Origin: Caulobacter sp.
GTDB taxonomy: Bacteria; Pseudomonadota; Alphaproteobacteria; Caulobacterales; Caulobacteraceae
DNA length: 60,608 nucleotides
Direction of reading: 5' to 3'
Assembly (NCBI GenBank): GCA_030678995.1
Contig: JAUXTQ010000050.1
Span: 1 to 60,608 of the forward strand
Part shown: positions 1-7,970 of the stretch, piece after piece
Numbering within the stretch: the stretch's first letter is position 1
Layout of the letters: the number at the start of each line of letters is the position of its first letter
Made by a program: the position numbers and the translations under genes
The notes under the pieces: generated by a model
What the model was told of the DNA's origin: nothing
The model's database searches: none
The model's input: only the letters and a program-made list of their open reading frames with translations

Positions 1-1
1 C

Positions 2-1012
2 TCGCGGCGGCTGGCCGACGCGCTGCTCAGGGACCCGGACCTGCGCGCCGAACGGACGGTTCCCGACGCGGGCGCGCGGGTGCGGGCGCTGGTGAAGGCG
101 GGGCGGGCCGACGCCGGCCTGATCATTCGCGCCGACCCGGCCGCCTCGGGCTCGCCGATCGTGGTGGTGTCCGATCCCAGCCGGGCCGTCGCCGCCCCCC
201 TGACCATGGCCCGGGCGCAGCAGGTGCTGGCGCGGGACATGCCCGACATCCTGCTGGCCCGGACCCTGGTGGAGACCGCGCCCGCCGTGGGTGGCTTCAC
301 GCGGCGCCAGACCGCCGCCGCCGCCGCCGCCATGACCAGTCTGGCCGAGGGGCGGGCGGTCGCCGTCGGACCGTCCCTGTTCGTCCGTGAGGACATCAGC
401 GGGGCCAGAAAGGGCGGCGGCGCCATCGCCTATTACGCGGGGGCGGTCAGCATTCTGTTCGCCCTGTTCTCGGCCATGACCGGGGCCCTGTCGCTGATCG
501 ACGAGCGCCACTCCGGCATCGCCGACCGGATTCTCGCCGGCGCCCGGGGCATGGGGCCGGTGGTCACCGGCAAGTTCCTGTTCCTGATCGCCCAGGGCGT
601 GGTCCAGGCCACGGCCATCTTCGCCACGGCAGAGCTGATCTACGGCGTGCCGGTGCTGCGGCATATCGGGCCCTGGCTGATCACCACGGTCGCCGCCTCG
701 ACCTGCGCCGCGGGCCTGGCGCTGGCCATCGTCGCCTTCTGCAAGACCCGCGACCAGGGCCAGATGCTGTCGACCTTCATCATCCTGATCCTGGCGGCCA
801 TCGGCGGCAGCATGGTGCCGCGCTTCCTGATGCCGCCCTGGCTGCAGATGGCCGGCTGGGCCACACCGCACGCCTGGACGATCGAGGCCTATCAGTCGAT
901 CCTGTGGCGGGACGCGGGCCTTTCGGCGGTGTATCCTGCTTGGGCCGTGCTGCTGGCGATCGGCCTTGCCGGGCTGCTGCTGGCGCATCTGGCGACACGC
1001 CTCGTCCGCTGA
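2..1012 (+). CDS. ABC-2 type transporter permease (5' end missing)
   Basis: The reading frame is open from the window edge, so the true start lies upstream. The visible part has a soluble periplasmic-type domain (about the first 140 residues) and then five or six hydrophobic segments ending in a Leu/Ala-rich helix. The loop containing ALSLIDERHSGIADRILAG after the first membrane helix of the block is typical of ABC-2 permeases of the NatB/YhiH type. These work with a separate ATPase to export drugs, lipids or polysaccharide. The ATPase gene is not in view and is presumably upstream. The stop is 8 bases before the crtZ-like start, so the two genes are probably co-transcribed. The substrate cannot be inferred. 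Confidence 0.8.
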   Translation, partial: SRRLADALLRDPDLRAERTVPDAGARVRALVKAGRADAGLIIRADPAASGSPIVVVSDPSRAVAAPLTMARAQQVLARDMPDILLARTLVETAPAVGGFTRRQTAAAAAAMTSLAEGRAVAVGPSLFVREDISGARKGGGAIAYYAGAVSILFALFSAMTGALSLIDERHSGIADRILAGARGMGPVVTGKFLFLIAQGVVQATAIFATAELIYGVPVLRHIGPWLITTVAASTCAAGLALAIVAFCKTRDQGQMLSTFIILILAAIGGSMVPRFLMPPWLQMAGWATPHAWTIEAYQSILWRDAGLSAVYPAWAVLLAIGLAGLLLAHLATRLVR

Positions 1013-1020
1013 GGAACACC

Positions 1021-1503
1021 ATGCTGCAGCTTGCGATCAACCTGGCCCTGTTCCTGGGCGCCCTGGCCTTCATGGAGGGGTTCGCCTGGTTCATGCACAA
1101 GTACGTCATGCACGGCTTCATGTGGGTCTGGCACCGCTCGCACCATGAGCCGCGCACTGGCCCGTTCGAGCTGAACGACCTGTTCGCCGTGGTCTTCGCC
1201 GCGCCGGCGATTGTCGGCATCTGGCTGGGGACCAACGGCGGCCTGCCCCTGATGCTGCCTGTCGGGCTGGGGATCACCGCCTACGGCGCGATCTACTTCA
1301 TGTTCCACGACGGCCTGGTGCACCGCCGCTATCGCGTACCGCTGAATGGCCACTCGGCCTTCTGGAAACGCCTGATCCAGGCCCACCGCTTCCACCATGC
1401 GGTGAACACCCGGGGCGGCTGCGTGAGCTTCGGCTTCCTGTGGGCTCCGCCGGTGCGGGTGCTGAAGGCCCAGCTGAAGGCGCGGGGCGTGGAGGCGGAA
1501 TAG
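1021..1503 (+). CDS. crtZ: CrtZ-like beta-carotene 3-hydroxylase
   Basis: 160 residues with four histidine clusters of the membrane fatty-acid/sterol hydroxylase superfamily in CrtZ spacing: H26-KYVM-H31, H38-RS-HH42, H96-DGLV-H101 and H122-RF-HH126. These ligate the di-iron centre that hydroxylates the beta-ionone rings of beta-carotene to zeaxanthin. Membrane helices lie near residues 1-20, 52-70 and 75-95. The ATG at 1021 follows GAGGAACACC and fits the family length. Starting upstream would add an unrelated, permease-overlapping N-terminus. No other carotenoid gene is in the window. The TspO-like gene downstream is a suggestive neighbour because TspO was first named CrtK in a carotenoid cluster. 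Confidence 0.88.
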   Translation: MLQLAINLALFLGALAFMEGFAWFMHKYVMHGFMWVWHRSHHEPRTGPFELNDLFAVVFAAPAIVGIWLGTNGGLPLMLPVGLGITAYGAIYFMFHDGLVHRRYRVPLNGHSAFWKRLIQAHRFHHAVNTRGGCVSFGFLWAPPVRVLKAQLKARGVEAE

Positions 1504-1511
1504 GGACCACG

Positions 1512-1648
1512 CTCTCCCGGAGGGAGAGCTGTCGCCGCGGAGCGGTGACTGAGAGGGAGGCTCGGTGTCGGACGGCTGGCATTCGGCTGCTCCCTCTCCG
1601 ACCTGGCTCCGCCAGGCCACCTCTCCCTCCGGCAGAGGAAGACTGATC
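1512..1648. repeat. Intergenic inverted-repeat cluster
   Basis: The gap between the crtZ-like and TspO-like genes holds complementary purine/pyrimidine-rich arms: a CTCTCCC/GGGAGAG hairpin at the left end, GAGAGGGAG matched by CTCCCTCTC further right, and a GCCTGGCGGAGCCAGG-type hairpin near 1605. Related boxes recur near 9.1, 13.3 and 23.1 kb. It has no coding potential and looks like a REP-type dispersed element. Confidence 0.6.
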
Positions 1649-1703
1649 TTTGGAACCTCCCCGCCCCCAAATTGGTTTCCCGCTCAGGCCGCGAGGAACC
1701 GCC

Positions 1704-2264
1704 ATGCAGATCGCCCAAGACACACGGGACGCCATCGACGAGGTGGCCGACAGCCGGGGCCGTTCAACCCGCCACCTGCTGGTGGGTCTGGGCCTCACCG
1801 CGGGGGCCGTGCTGGCCTCGGCCATAATCGCCCGCGCCAACACACCCACGCCCGACCACCCGGTGACCGAGCGCGAGCATGACCGGCTCGACAAGCCGGG
1901 CTTCTCGCCGTCCGGGGCCGCCTTCGCGATGATCTGGCCGCCGCTGTTCATGTCCCTGACCCTGTCGGGCCTGCGGGTGTGGAACGCCCCGCCCAGCCCG
2001 GCTCGCACCCAGGCCCTGACCCTGTGGGGCGCCGTCCAGGCGATCAACGCCGTCTGGATGGCCCTGGGGACCCGGCGTCTGGGCGGCCAGCTGACCGCCG
2101 CCGTGGTCTCGCTGGGAACCTCCGCCGCCTACGCCTGGCGCGCGCGGCAGGTCGACGCCCCCGCCGCCGGCATGGTCGCCCCCTATGTCGGCTGGATCGG
2201 CTTCGCCAGCATCCTGACCGAGGAGCTCTGGCGGGGGAACAAGGCCCCGGTCACCCTGCATTGA
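1704..2264 (+). CDS. tspO: TspO/MBR (peripheral benzodiazepine receptor-like) membrane protein
   Basis: 186 residues and about five hydrophobic segments. The order of motifs fits TspO/MBR: KPGFSPSGAAFAMIWPPLF (around residues 69-87), then a W...Q-N-W block (LWGAVQAINAVWMALG) and the PYVGWIGFA...EELWRGN end, which corresponds to the conserved PYxxWxxFAxxLN terminus. TspO binds porphyrins and has been linked to control of tetrapyrrole and carotenoid pathways and stress in alphaproteobacteria. It would sit in the outer or cytoplasmic membrane. The ATG at 1704 follows GAGGAACC. The N-terminal ~60 residues, with one extra hydrophobic stretch, are longer than in classical TspO, so this is a divergent member. 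Confidence 0.75.
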   Translation: MQIAQDTRDAIDEVADSRGRSTRHLLVGLGLTAGAVLASAIIARANTPTPDHPVTEREHDRLDKPGFSPSGAAFAMIWPPLFMSLTLSGLRVWNAPPSPARTQALTLWGAVQAINAVWMALGTRRLGGQLTAAVVSLGTSAAYAWRARQVDAPAAGMVAPYVGWIGFASILTEELWRGNKAPVTLH

Positions 2265-2314
2265 GCCTGACCCCCCTCCCGCGCTAGCTTCCCGGCAGAT
2301 CGAGGGGGGACGGG

Positions 2315-3961
2315 ATGAGCCAGCAGGCAGAGGCGCCGAGGCAGAGCCATGTGATGGTCATCGGCGGGGCGTCCGTCGGGACCATTTTCGAGTGGTACGA
2401 TTTCTACCTCTACGGCTCGCTGGCCGGGTTCATCACCAAGCACTTCTTCAGCGGGGTCAACGAGACCACCGGCTACATCTTCGCCCTGCTGGCCTTCGCC
2501 GCCGGGTTCGCGGTGCGGCCGCTGGGGGCCATCGTCTTCGGGCGTCTGGGCGACCTCTGGGGGCGCAAGAACACCTTCCTGGTGACCATGCTGCTGATGG
2601 GCCTGTCGACCTTCGTGGTCGGACTGCTGCCGTCCTACGAGTCCATCGGCGTGACCGCCCCGATCCTGCTGATCGCCATGCGGCTGGTACAGGGCATGGC
2701 GCTGGGCGGCGAATATGGCGGCGCGGCCACCTATGTGGCCGAGCACGCCCCGCCGGGGAAGCGCGGCCTCTACACCAGCTTCATCCAGACCACGGCGACG
2801 CTGGGCCTGTTCCTGTCGCTGGTGGTGATCCTGCTGGTGCGCACCAATGTCGGGGAGGAGGCCTTCTCCGACTGGGGCTGGCGCGCGCCGTTCCTCGCCT
2901 CGATCCTGCTGCTGGGGGTGTCGCTGTGGATCCGCCTGAGGCTCAACGAGAGCCCGGTATTCCAGCGGATGATCGACGAGGGCAAGGGGACCAAGGCGCC
3001 GCTGACCGAGTCCTTCGCCCGCTGGCCCAACCTGAAGCTGGTGCTGCTGGCCCTGGTCGGCCTCACGGCGGGCCAGGCGGTGGTCTGGTACACCGGCCAG
3101 TTCTACGCCCTGTTCTTCCTGGAGAAGATGCTCAAGGTCGACGGCGCCCTGACCAACACCCTGGTCGCGGTGGCGCTTCTGCTGGGCACGCCGTTCTTCA
3201 TCGTGTTCGGCTGGCTGAGCGACCGGATCGGCCGCAAGCCGATCATCCTCGCCGGCTGCCTGATCGCCGCCCTGACCTTCTTCCCGCTGTTCAGGATCCT
3301 GACCGTGGCTGCCAACCCGGCCCTGGCGGCGGCCTCCGAAGCTGCGCCTGTGACGGTGATCGCCGACCCGGCCGAATGCTCGTTCCAGTTCGACCCGGTC
3401 GGCAAGACCGCCTTCCGCTCGTCCTGCGACGTGGCCAAGTCGGCCCTGGCCTCGGCCGGCGTCTCCTACGACACCCGCGAGGCGGTCGCCGGCTCGGTGG
3501 CGACGGTGGACATCGGCGGGACCCAGGTTCCGGCCTTCGAAGGCGCGGGCATGGCGACCAAGGCCTTCAACGCCCAGCAGGCCGCCTGGCGCAAACGCCT
3601 GGGCGCCGCATTGAACGCCGCCGGCTATCCGCAAAAGGCCGACCCGACGCTGGTCGACAAGCCGATGGTGGTGGCGGTGCTGTTCGCCCTGATCCTGCTG
3701 GTGACCATGGTCTACGGCCCGATCGCCGCGGCCCTGGTGGAGATGTTCCCGGCCCGCATCCGCTACACCTCGATGAGCCTGCCCTACCACATCGGCAACG
3801 GCTGGTTCGGCGGCTTCCTGCCGACCACCGCCTTCGCCATGGTGGCGGCCACGGGCAACATCTACTACGGCCTCTGGTACCCGGTGGTGGTCGCGGCGGT
3901 GACAGCGGTGGTCGGGTTCCTGTTCATCAAGGAGATGAAGGGGGCGGATATAGAGGGTTGA
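2315..3961 (+). CDS. MFS transporter, metabolite:H+ symporter (MHS/ProP-like) family, with periplasmic insertion
   Basis: 548 residues, long for a family that usually has 420-450. The MHS signature is clear: GTIFEWYDFYLYG (residues 22-34), GRLGDLWGRKN (76-86), RLVQGMALGGEYGGAATYVAEH (123-144) and LSDRIGRKP (301-309). Twelve helices are expected, carrying an organic acid or osmolyte with protons. Between the helix ending near 332 and the one starting near 449 there is a roughly 115-residue soluble insert with two cysteines (C355, C371), probably periplasmic. Transport resumes with AAALVEMFPARIRYTSMSLPYHIGNGWFGG. The substrate is unknown. The start follows GGGGGACGGG, and it stands alone 50 bases after the tspO-like gene. 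Confidence 0.9.
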   Translation: MSQQAEAPRQSHVMVIGGASVGTIFEWYDFYLYGSLAGFITKHFFSGVNETTGYIFALLAFAAGFAVRPLGAIVFGRLGDLWGRKNTFLVTMLLMGLSTFVVGLLPSYESIGVTAPILLIAMRLVQGMALGGEYGGAATYVAEHAPPGKRGLYTSFIQTTATLGLFLSLVVILLVRTNVGEEAFSDWGWRAPFLASILLLGVSLWIRLRLNESPVFQRMIDEGKGTKAPLTESFARWPNLKLVLLALVGLTAGQAVVWYTGQFYALFFLEKMLKVDGALTNTLVAVALLLGTPFFIVFGWLSDRIGRKPIILAGCLIAALTFFPLFRILTVAANPALAAASEAAPVTVIADPAECSFQFDPVGKTAFRSSCDVAKSALASAGVSYDTREAVAGSVATVDIGGTQVPAFEGAGMATKAFNAQQAAWRKRLGAALNAAGYPQKADPTLVDKPMVVAVLFALILLVTMVYGPIAAALVEMFPARIRYTSMSLPYHIGNGWFGGFLPTTAFAMVAATGNIYYGLWYPVVVAAVTAVVGFLFIKEMKGADIEG

Positions 3962-3967
3962 GCACGG

Positions 3968-3988
3968 TTAGCTAATATGCTTAGCTAA
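3968..3988. promoter_or_regulatory. Candidate TA operator: two tandem TTAGCTAA palindromes
   Basis: The self-complementary octamer TTAGCTAA occurs at 3968-3975 and again at 3981-3988, ending three bases before the antitoxin ATG. A TAATAT hexamer (3973-3978) that could serve as -10 lies in the first copy. Paired palindromes bound by antitoxin dimers are the normal autoregulation mode of Phd/YefM systems. The binding itself is inferred. Confidence 0.55.
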
Positions 3989-3991
3989 GAC

Positions 3992-4252
3992 ATGATTTAC
4001 ACTGTGCATCAGGCCAAGACCCAGCTGTCGAAACTGCTCGCCCAGGCGGAAGCTGGCGAGGAGGTGATCATCGCCCGCGGCAAGGCCCCCTCCGTGCGGC
4101 TCATACCGATCGCAAAGGCATCCAACGCCGATACCGCGTTGAGCGGGCCCCGCGTGCCCGGCGCGTGGAAGGGTCGGTTCGAACTGCCCGACAGCTTCTT
4201 TGACCCCTTGCCCCAAGAGGAATTGGCTCTTTGGGAAGGCGGAATCGATTGA
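3992..4252 (+). CDS. Phd/YefM-family antitoxin
   Basis: 86 residues. The N-terminus MIYTVHQAKTQLSKLLAQAEAGEEVIIARGKAPSVRLIP... is the classic Phd/YefM DNA-binding fold (short beta strand, helix, Gly-Glu turn, 'I.R.gkp.a.L.p' strand). The C-terminal half, ending in PQEELALWEGGID, is the flexible toxin-neutralising tail. Its stop overlaps the toxin start (TTGA), which is typical translational coupling. It should neutralise the PIN toxin encoded next and repress the operon through the palindromes just upstream. Confidence 0.9.
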   Translation: MIYTVHQAKTQLSKLLAQAEAGEEVIIARGKAPSVRLIPIAKASNADTALSGPRVPGAWKGRFELPDSFFDPLPQEELALWEGGID

Positions 4253-4635
4253 GCCTGCTGCTCGACACCCACGCCCTGATCTGGTGGTTCCTCGACTCGC
4301 CGCGCCTGTCCGAGCCGGCACGAACCGCCATCAAGGTCTACGGCGATCCGGTGCACGTCAGCGCGGTGTCGGCGTTCGAGATCGCCACCAAGGTCAGACT
4401 CGGCAAGCTGCCTGAGGCGGCGCGGCTGGACCGCTCGTTCGAGGCTTTTCTCGACGCCCAGGACTTCAAACCGCTGCCGTTGACCTTGGAGCACGCCCTT
4501 GTCGCTGGCGGTCTATCCGACAACCACAAGGACCCGTTTGACCGCCTGCTGATCGCGCAGGCGCTGACGGAAAACCTGACCCTCGTTTCGAACGAGCGGC
4601 TGTTCGACGGCTTCGGTGTGCGAAGGCTTTGGTAG
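4249..4635 (+). CDS. PIN-domain toxin (VapC-like ribonuclease) partner of Phd antitoxin
   Basis: 128 residues from a TTG start that overlaps the antitoxin stop. An upstream in-frame TTG at 4231 would add six residues inside the antitoxin gene. MSLLLDTHALIWWF with D6, SAFEIATK with E44 and KDPFDRLLIAQA with D95/D98 are the metal-binding acidic residues of the PIN nuclease fold in the DTHALIWW subgroup. Such toxins cleave RNA, often tRNA, when the antitoxin is degraded. All catalytic acids are present, so it is probably functional. It is convergent with fba, with only six bases between the stops. Confidence 0.9.
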   Translation: MSLLLDTHALIWWFLDSPRLSEPARTAIKVYGDPVHVSAVSAFEIATKVRLGKLPEAARLDRSFEAFLDAQDFKPLPLTLEHALVAGGLSDNHKDPFDRLLIAQALTENLTLVSNERLFDGFGVRRLW

Positions 4636-4641
4636 CGTGCC

Positions 4642-5727
4642 CTACTCCGCCGCGACCTTGCTGACGCCGATCTTCGGGGCCAGCTCGCCGGCGGCGTAGC
4701 GTTTGGCCATGGCCGCGGTGCTGACCGGCTTGATCTTGCCGGCGTACCCCGCGGCGCCGAACTGCTCGAAGCGGGCCTGGCAGACCGCGCGCATGGCTTC
4801 CTTGGCGGGCTTGAGATAGGCGCGCGGGTCGAACTCGCCCTTCTTCTGCATCAGCACCTTCCGGATGGCGCCGGTCATGGCCATGCGGTTATCGGTGTCG
4901 ACGTTGATCTTGCGCACGCCCAGCTTGATGCCGCGCTGGATCTCCTCGACCGGCACGCCCCAGGTCTGGGGCATCTCGCCGCCGAATTCGTTGATGATGT
5001 CCTGCAGGTCCTGCGGCACGGAGCTGGAGCCGTGCATCACCAGATGGGTGTCGGGCAGGCGCTTGTGCACCGCCTCGATGACGTTCATCGCCAGGATATC
5101 GCCGTCCGGCTTGCGGGTGAACTTGTAGGCGCCGTGGCTGGTGCCCATGGCGATGGCCAGGGCGTCGACGTGGGTCGCGCGGACGAAGTCGACCGCCTGG
5201 TCCGGGTCGGTCAGCAACGAGGAATGGTCGAGCTTGCCCTCGAAGCCGTGGCCGTCCTCGGCCTCGCCCATGCCGGTCTCCAGCGAGCCCAGCACGCCGA
5301 TCTCGCCCTCGACTGAGACGCCACAGCTGTGGGCCATGTCGACCACCCGGCGGGTGACGTCGACGTTGTACTCGTAGCTGGCGGGGGTCTTGGCGTCCTC
5401 TTCCAGCGAGCCGTCCATCATCACGCTGGTGAAGCCGTACTGGATGGCGGTGGCGCAGGTGGCCGGGCCGTTGCCGTGGTCCTGGTGCATGCAGACCGGG
5501 ATGTAGGGATAGATCTCGACCAGGGCGTCGATCAGCCGGGCCAGCATGATGTCGTTGGCGTAGCTGCGGGCGCCGCGCGAGGCCTGGATGATCACCGGCG
5601 AGTCGGTCGCCTCGGCCGCCTCCATGATCGCCAGGCCCTGCTCCATGTTGTTGATGTTGAACGCGGGCACGGCGTAGTCGTGCTCGGCCGCGTGGTCGAG
5701 AAGCTGTCGGAGGGTGATACGGGCCAT
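4642..5727 (-). CDS. fba: Fructose-bisphosphate aldolase, class II (Calvin-cycle subtype)
   Basis: 361 residues. Class II zinc aldolase cleaving or forming fructose 1,6-bisphosphate from DHAP and GAP (also sedoheptulose bisphosphate in the Calvin-type subgroup). Visible motifs are [23 protein letters not shown] (zinc ligand His), [30 protein letters not shown] and [12 protein letters not shown] with the phosphate-binding Gly/Ser loop, and NVDTDNRMA near the C-terminus. The start chosen is the ATG giving [25 protein letters not shown] further 19 basic residues upstream do not match the family. It is the last gene of the minus-strand carbon cluster but has its own 83-base leader. Confidence 0.95.
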   Translation of the reverse strand: MARITLRQLLDHAAEHDYAVPAFNINNMEQGLAIMEAAEATDSPVIIQASRGARSYANDIMLARLIDALVEIYPYIPVCMHQDHGNGPATCATAIQYGFTSVMMDGSLEEDAKTPASYEYNVDVTRRVVDMAHSCGVSVEGEIGVLGSLETGMGEAEDGHGFEGKLDHSSLLTDPDQAVDFVRATHVDALAIAMGTSHGAYKFTRKPDGDILAMNVIEAVHKRLPDTHLVMHGSSSVPQDLQDIINEFGGEMPQTWGVPVEEIQRGIKLGVRKINVDTDNRMAMTGAIRKVLMQKKGEFDPRAYLKPAKEAMRAVCQARFEQFGAAGYAGKIKPVSTAAMAKRYAAGELAPKIGVSKVAAE

Positions 5728-5810
5728 GCGGCGGGATCTCTTGCGCTGGACGATGCGATTTTCCGGCGCTCTTAGCATCCGCACACGGAAACGTCAGCCC
5801 GGCACAGGCC

Positions 5811-5903
5811 CTATGAGCGGTGGCGGTTCACCATGATCCCGACGTACAGGAAGAAGGCGTACACGCCCGTTAGGATGATAGCGGTAATGGCGTCGCCGCT
5901 CAT
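5811..5903 (-). CDS. 30-residue single-span membrane microprotein, unknown
   Basis: A 31-codon reading frame: MSGDAITAIILTGVYAFFLYVG..., one hydrophobic helix (about residues 5-24), then a basic HRS tail, so N-out/C-in topology is likely. Its ATG overlaps the stop codon of the upstream gene as ATGA, which argues for real translation by coupling. I do not recognise the family. The arrangement of a tiny single-span protein after a three-span protein recalls accessory subunits or holin/anti-holin pairs, but nothing in the sequence proves either. Confidence 0.55.
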   Translation of the reverse strand: MSGDAITAIILTGVYAFFLYVGIMVNRHRS

Positions 5904-6175
5904 TCGTCGCCTCCTTCGATCGTGAGAAACAGCCAAACCGCTGTCCGAGCCGTGATCAGGATACTCCCCACGTAAAACCAAGACCACAAATCAAACGTCG
6001 TGACCGGCGGGTCGATCAGCTTGGTCAGGCAGAAGCCCGCGCCGGCCAGCATTCCAACACCGGTCGCGATCCGCAGCTGATTGCGGCCACGCCTCGTTGA
6101 CGTGCGGGATTCAGCGAACAGCGCCGCTGCAATCACCGCCGATCCGATTGGACGCAAGTGATCGGCAAGTTTCAT
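5900..6175 (-). CDS. Small three-span membrane protein, unknown
   Basis: 91 residues: a short amphipathic start, then hydrophobic stretches near residues 12-24, 39-56 and 66-86, ending in LFLTIEGGDE. No Shine-Dalgarno precedes the ATG at 6175. A promoter-like TTGTAA-16-TATCTT ends seven bases before it, so the mRNA may be leaderless. The stop overlaps the following microprotein start (ATGA). An in-frame start at 6190 would lie across the -10 element and is less likely. No family recognised. The pair sits between pgk and fba, but its leader shows it can be expressed independently of glycolysis. Confidence 0.55.
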   Translation of the reverse strand: MKLADHLRPIGSAVIAAALFAESRTSTRRGRNQLRIATGVGMLAGAGFCLTKLIDPPVTTFDLWSWFYVGSILITARTAVWLFLTIEGGDE

Positions 6176-6181
6176 ACACAC

Positions 6182-6209
6182 AAGATACACGTGTTGCGTG
6201 CATTTACAA
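6182..6209 (-). promoter_or_regulatory. Candidate leaderless promoter for the small membrane operon
   Basis: On the minus strand TTGTAA (6209-6204) is followed after 16 bases by TATCTT (6187-6182). The ATG at 6175 begins seven bases beyond the -10. Transcription would then start at or next to the A of the start codon. The sequence between is rich in TGTG and lacks any purine-rich ribosome-binding site. Confidence 0.45.
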
Positions 6210-6211
6210 GG

Positions 6212-7402
6212 CTACGCCTCAAGCGCGGCCACGCCCGGAAGGGTCTTGCCTTCCATCCATTCCAGGAAGGCTCCTCCAGCGGTGGAGACGAAGGTGAACT
6301 CGCCCGCCACGCCGGCGTGGTTGAGCGCCGAGACCGTATCGCCGCCGCCGGCCACGGCCGTCAGCTTGCCGGCCACGGCGAGCGCGGCGGCGTGCTTCGC
6401 CGCGGCCACGGTGGCCATGTCGAAGGGCGGGACCTCGAACACGCCCAGGGGGCCGTTCCAGATCAGGGTCTTGCTGGCGTCCATGGCGGCCAGCAGGCGC
6501 TTCACCGTCTCGGGGCCGGCGTCGAGGATCAGGTCGCCGGCCTTCACCTCGTCCAGGCCGCAGGTGCGGGTCGTCGTCCCCGGCTTCACCTCGCGGGCCA
6601 CCACCACGTCGACCGGCAGCAGCAGCTCGCAGCCGGCGGCTTTCGCGCTGGCCATGATCTCGCGAGCGGTGTCGCCCAGGTCGTGCTCGCAGAGGGAGCC
6701 GCCGACGTCGTGGCCCTGGGCGGCCAGGAAGGTGTTGGCCATGCCGCCGCCGATGGCCAGACGGTCGAGCTTGCGCACCAGGTTGTTCAGCAGGTCCAGC
6801 TTGGTCGAGACCTTGGCGCCGCCGACGATGCCCAGCACCGGCTTGACCGGCTTGCCCAGCGCCGCGTCGAGCATCTCCAGCTCGCGCTGCATGGCCAGGC
6901 CCGGGTACGAGGGCAGCAGCCGGGCGAGGCCCTCGGTGGAGGCGTGGGCCCGGTGGGCGGCGCTGAAGGCGTCGTTGACATAGAGGTCGCCGATGGCCGC
7001 CAGCTCGGTGACGAAGGCGGGGTCGTTGGCCTCCTCGCCCGGATGGAAGCGCAGGTTTTCCAGCACCGCCACGTCGCCGTTCTCAAGCGCGGTGACGGCC
7101 CTGTAGGCGGCCTCGCCGATACAGTCCTCACCGAACAGAACCGGCTGGCTCAGCAGGACCGACAGGGGGGCGACCACCGGCGCCAGGCTCATCTCCGGAA
7201 CTCGCCTGCCCTTGGGCCGGTCGAAGTGGGCCAGCAGGATGACCTTCGCGCCCCGGCTGCTGAGATGGTGGATCGTCGGCAGCGCCGAGCGCAGGCGAGT
7301 GTCGTCGGTGATGACGCCCCCCTCCATCGGCACATTGAAGTCCACGCGCACGAGCACGCGTTTGCCGGCGAGATCAGCGGTTTCGAGGGAGCGGAAGATC
7401 AT
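6212..7402 (-). CDS. pgk: Phosphoglycerate kinase
   Basis: 396 residues, full length. It interconverts 1,3-bisphosphoglycerate plus ADP and 3-phosphoglycerate plus ATP in the cytoplasm. Family motifs in order: [13 protein letters not shown] near the N-terminus, [54 protein letters not shown] (adenine/phosphate site) and [16 protein letters not shown], closing with the [17 protein letters not shown] block. The start [16 protein letters not shown] is normal for proteobacterial Pgk. It follows the SUKH-family gene by nine bases and gap beyond it, so all three are probably one transcript. Confidence 0.97.
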   Translation of the reverse strand: MIFRSLETADLAGKRVLVRVDFNVPMEGGVITDDTRLRSALPTIHHLSSRGAKVILLAHFDRPKGRRVPEMSLAPVVAPLSVLLSQPVLFGEDCIGEAAYRAVTALENGDVAVLENLRFHPGEEANDPAFVTELAAIGDLYVNDAFSAAHRAHASTEGLARLLPSYPGLAMQRELEMLDAALGKPVKPVLGIVGGAKVSTKLDLLNNLVRKLDRLAIGGGMANTFLAAQGHDVGGSLCEHDLGDTAREIMASAKAAGCELLLPVDVVVAREVKPGTTTRTCGLDEVKAGDLILDAGPETVKRLLAAMDASKTLIWNGPLGVFEVPPFDMATVAAAKHAAALAVAGKLTAVAGGGDTVSALNHAGVAGEFTFVSTAGGAFLEWMEGKTLPGVAALEA

Positions 7403-7411
7403 GAAAGCTCA

Positions 7412-7957
7412 CTAGTCTGAATGGCTCAGGCCGTCGTCATCAAAAGCTTCATCTGGCTCAAGGCCCAAGAGGAAGCTTTCGAAGCTGGGGGCGACGAAGG
7501 TGATCGTGTAGTCGCTTCCTTGGCTTACGTGGACGACAGCCGGTTCTCCCGAGTCATCAAGCTGACGATAGTCCAAGCAGAGCATGTCGTGGCCAGCCGA
7601 TGGGCAATCGGCGAAGTAGACGCCGATCGCCGGATAACCCCATTCCGTCAAAGTGTTGTCTCTGCCAAGCTCACCGCAAAGCGACCAGATATTCTTGAAC
7701 CCGATCGCCTTGATGTTGGTGATCGCAACATGATCTGGCGCCCAGCTCGTCGTGGCTGCGCGGTGACAGGTTCGGATAGGCGCGCCGCCATTTTGATTCT
7801 GGCACAGAGCGACATAGGCGGCCGGGAGTCGATACCCAAGCTCTGCTTCGACTCGCGCCAGCAGCTCGTCTGTGAGCAATTCGTCGACGTACTCACTGGT
7901 GGCGAACTCGGACGGATCCCAGAAGACGGACAAGTCCAGGTTCGCTAGCACGGTCAT
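7412..7957 (-). CDS. SMI1/KNR4 (SUKH) family protein
   Basis: 181 residues. The opening FWDPSEFATSEYVDELLTDELLARVEAELGYRLPAAYVALCQNQNGG has the SUKH-domain pattern of a Y-rich helix, E.ELGY.LP..Y..L and (Q)NGG. Later comes GYPAIGVYFADCPSAGHDMLCLDYR, the beta-sheet core with the conserved GHD/LDY. In bacteria many SUKH proteins are immunity factors against polymorphic toxins, others are housekeeping scaffolds. No toxin, PT-HINT or CDI gene is nearby. It lies 13 bases after gap and nine before pgk, so it is expressed with glycolysis. GC content and codon choice look somewhat lower than the neighbours, which may indicate acquisition. Confidence 0.85.
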   Translation of the reverse strand: MTVLANLDLSVFWDPSEFATSEYVDELLTDELLARVEAELGYRLPAAYVALCQNQNGGAPIRTCHRAATTSWAPDHVAITNIKAIGFKNIWSLCGELGRDNTLTEWGYPAIGVYFADCPSAGHDMLCLDYRQLDDSGEPAVVHVSQGSDYTITFVAPSFESFLLGLEPDEAFDDDGLSHSD

Positions 7958-7970
7958 GGGCCAATCGATT

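Noticed and set aside
7412..7957. SUKH gene as the immunity gene of a contact-dependent inhibition locus
   Set aside because: No CdiA, RHS, PT-HINT or other toxin gene is present; the neighbours are gap and pgk.
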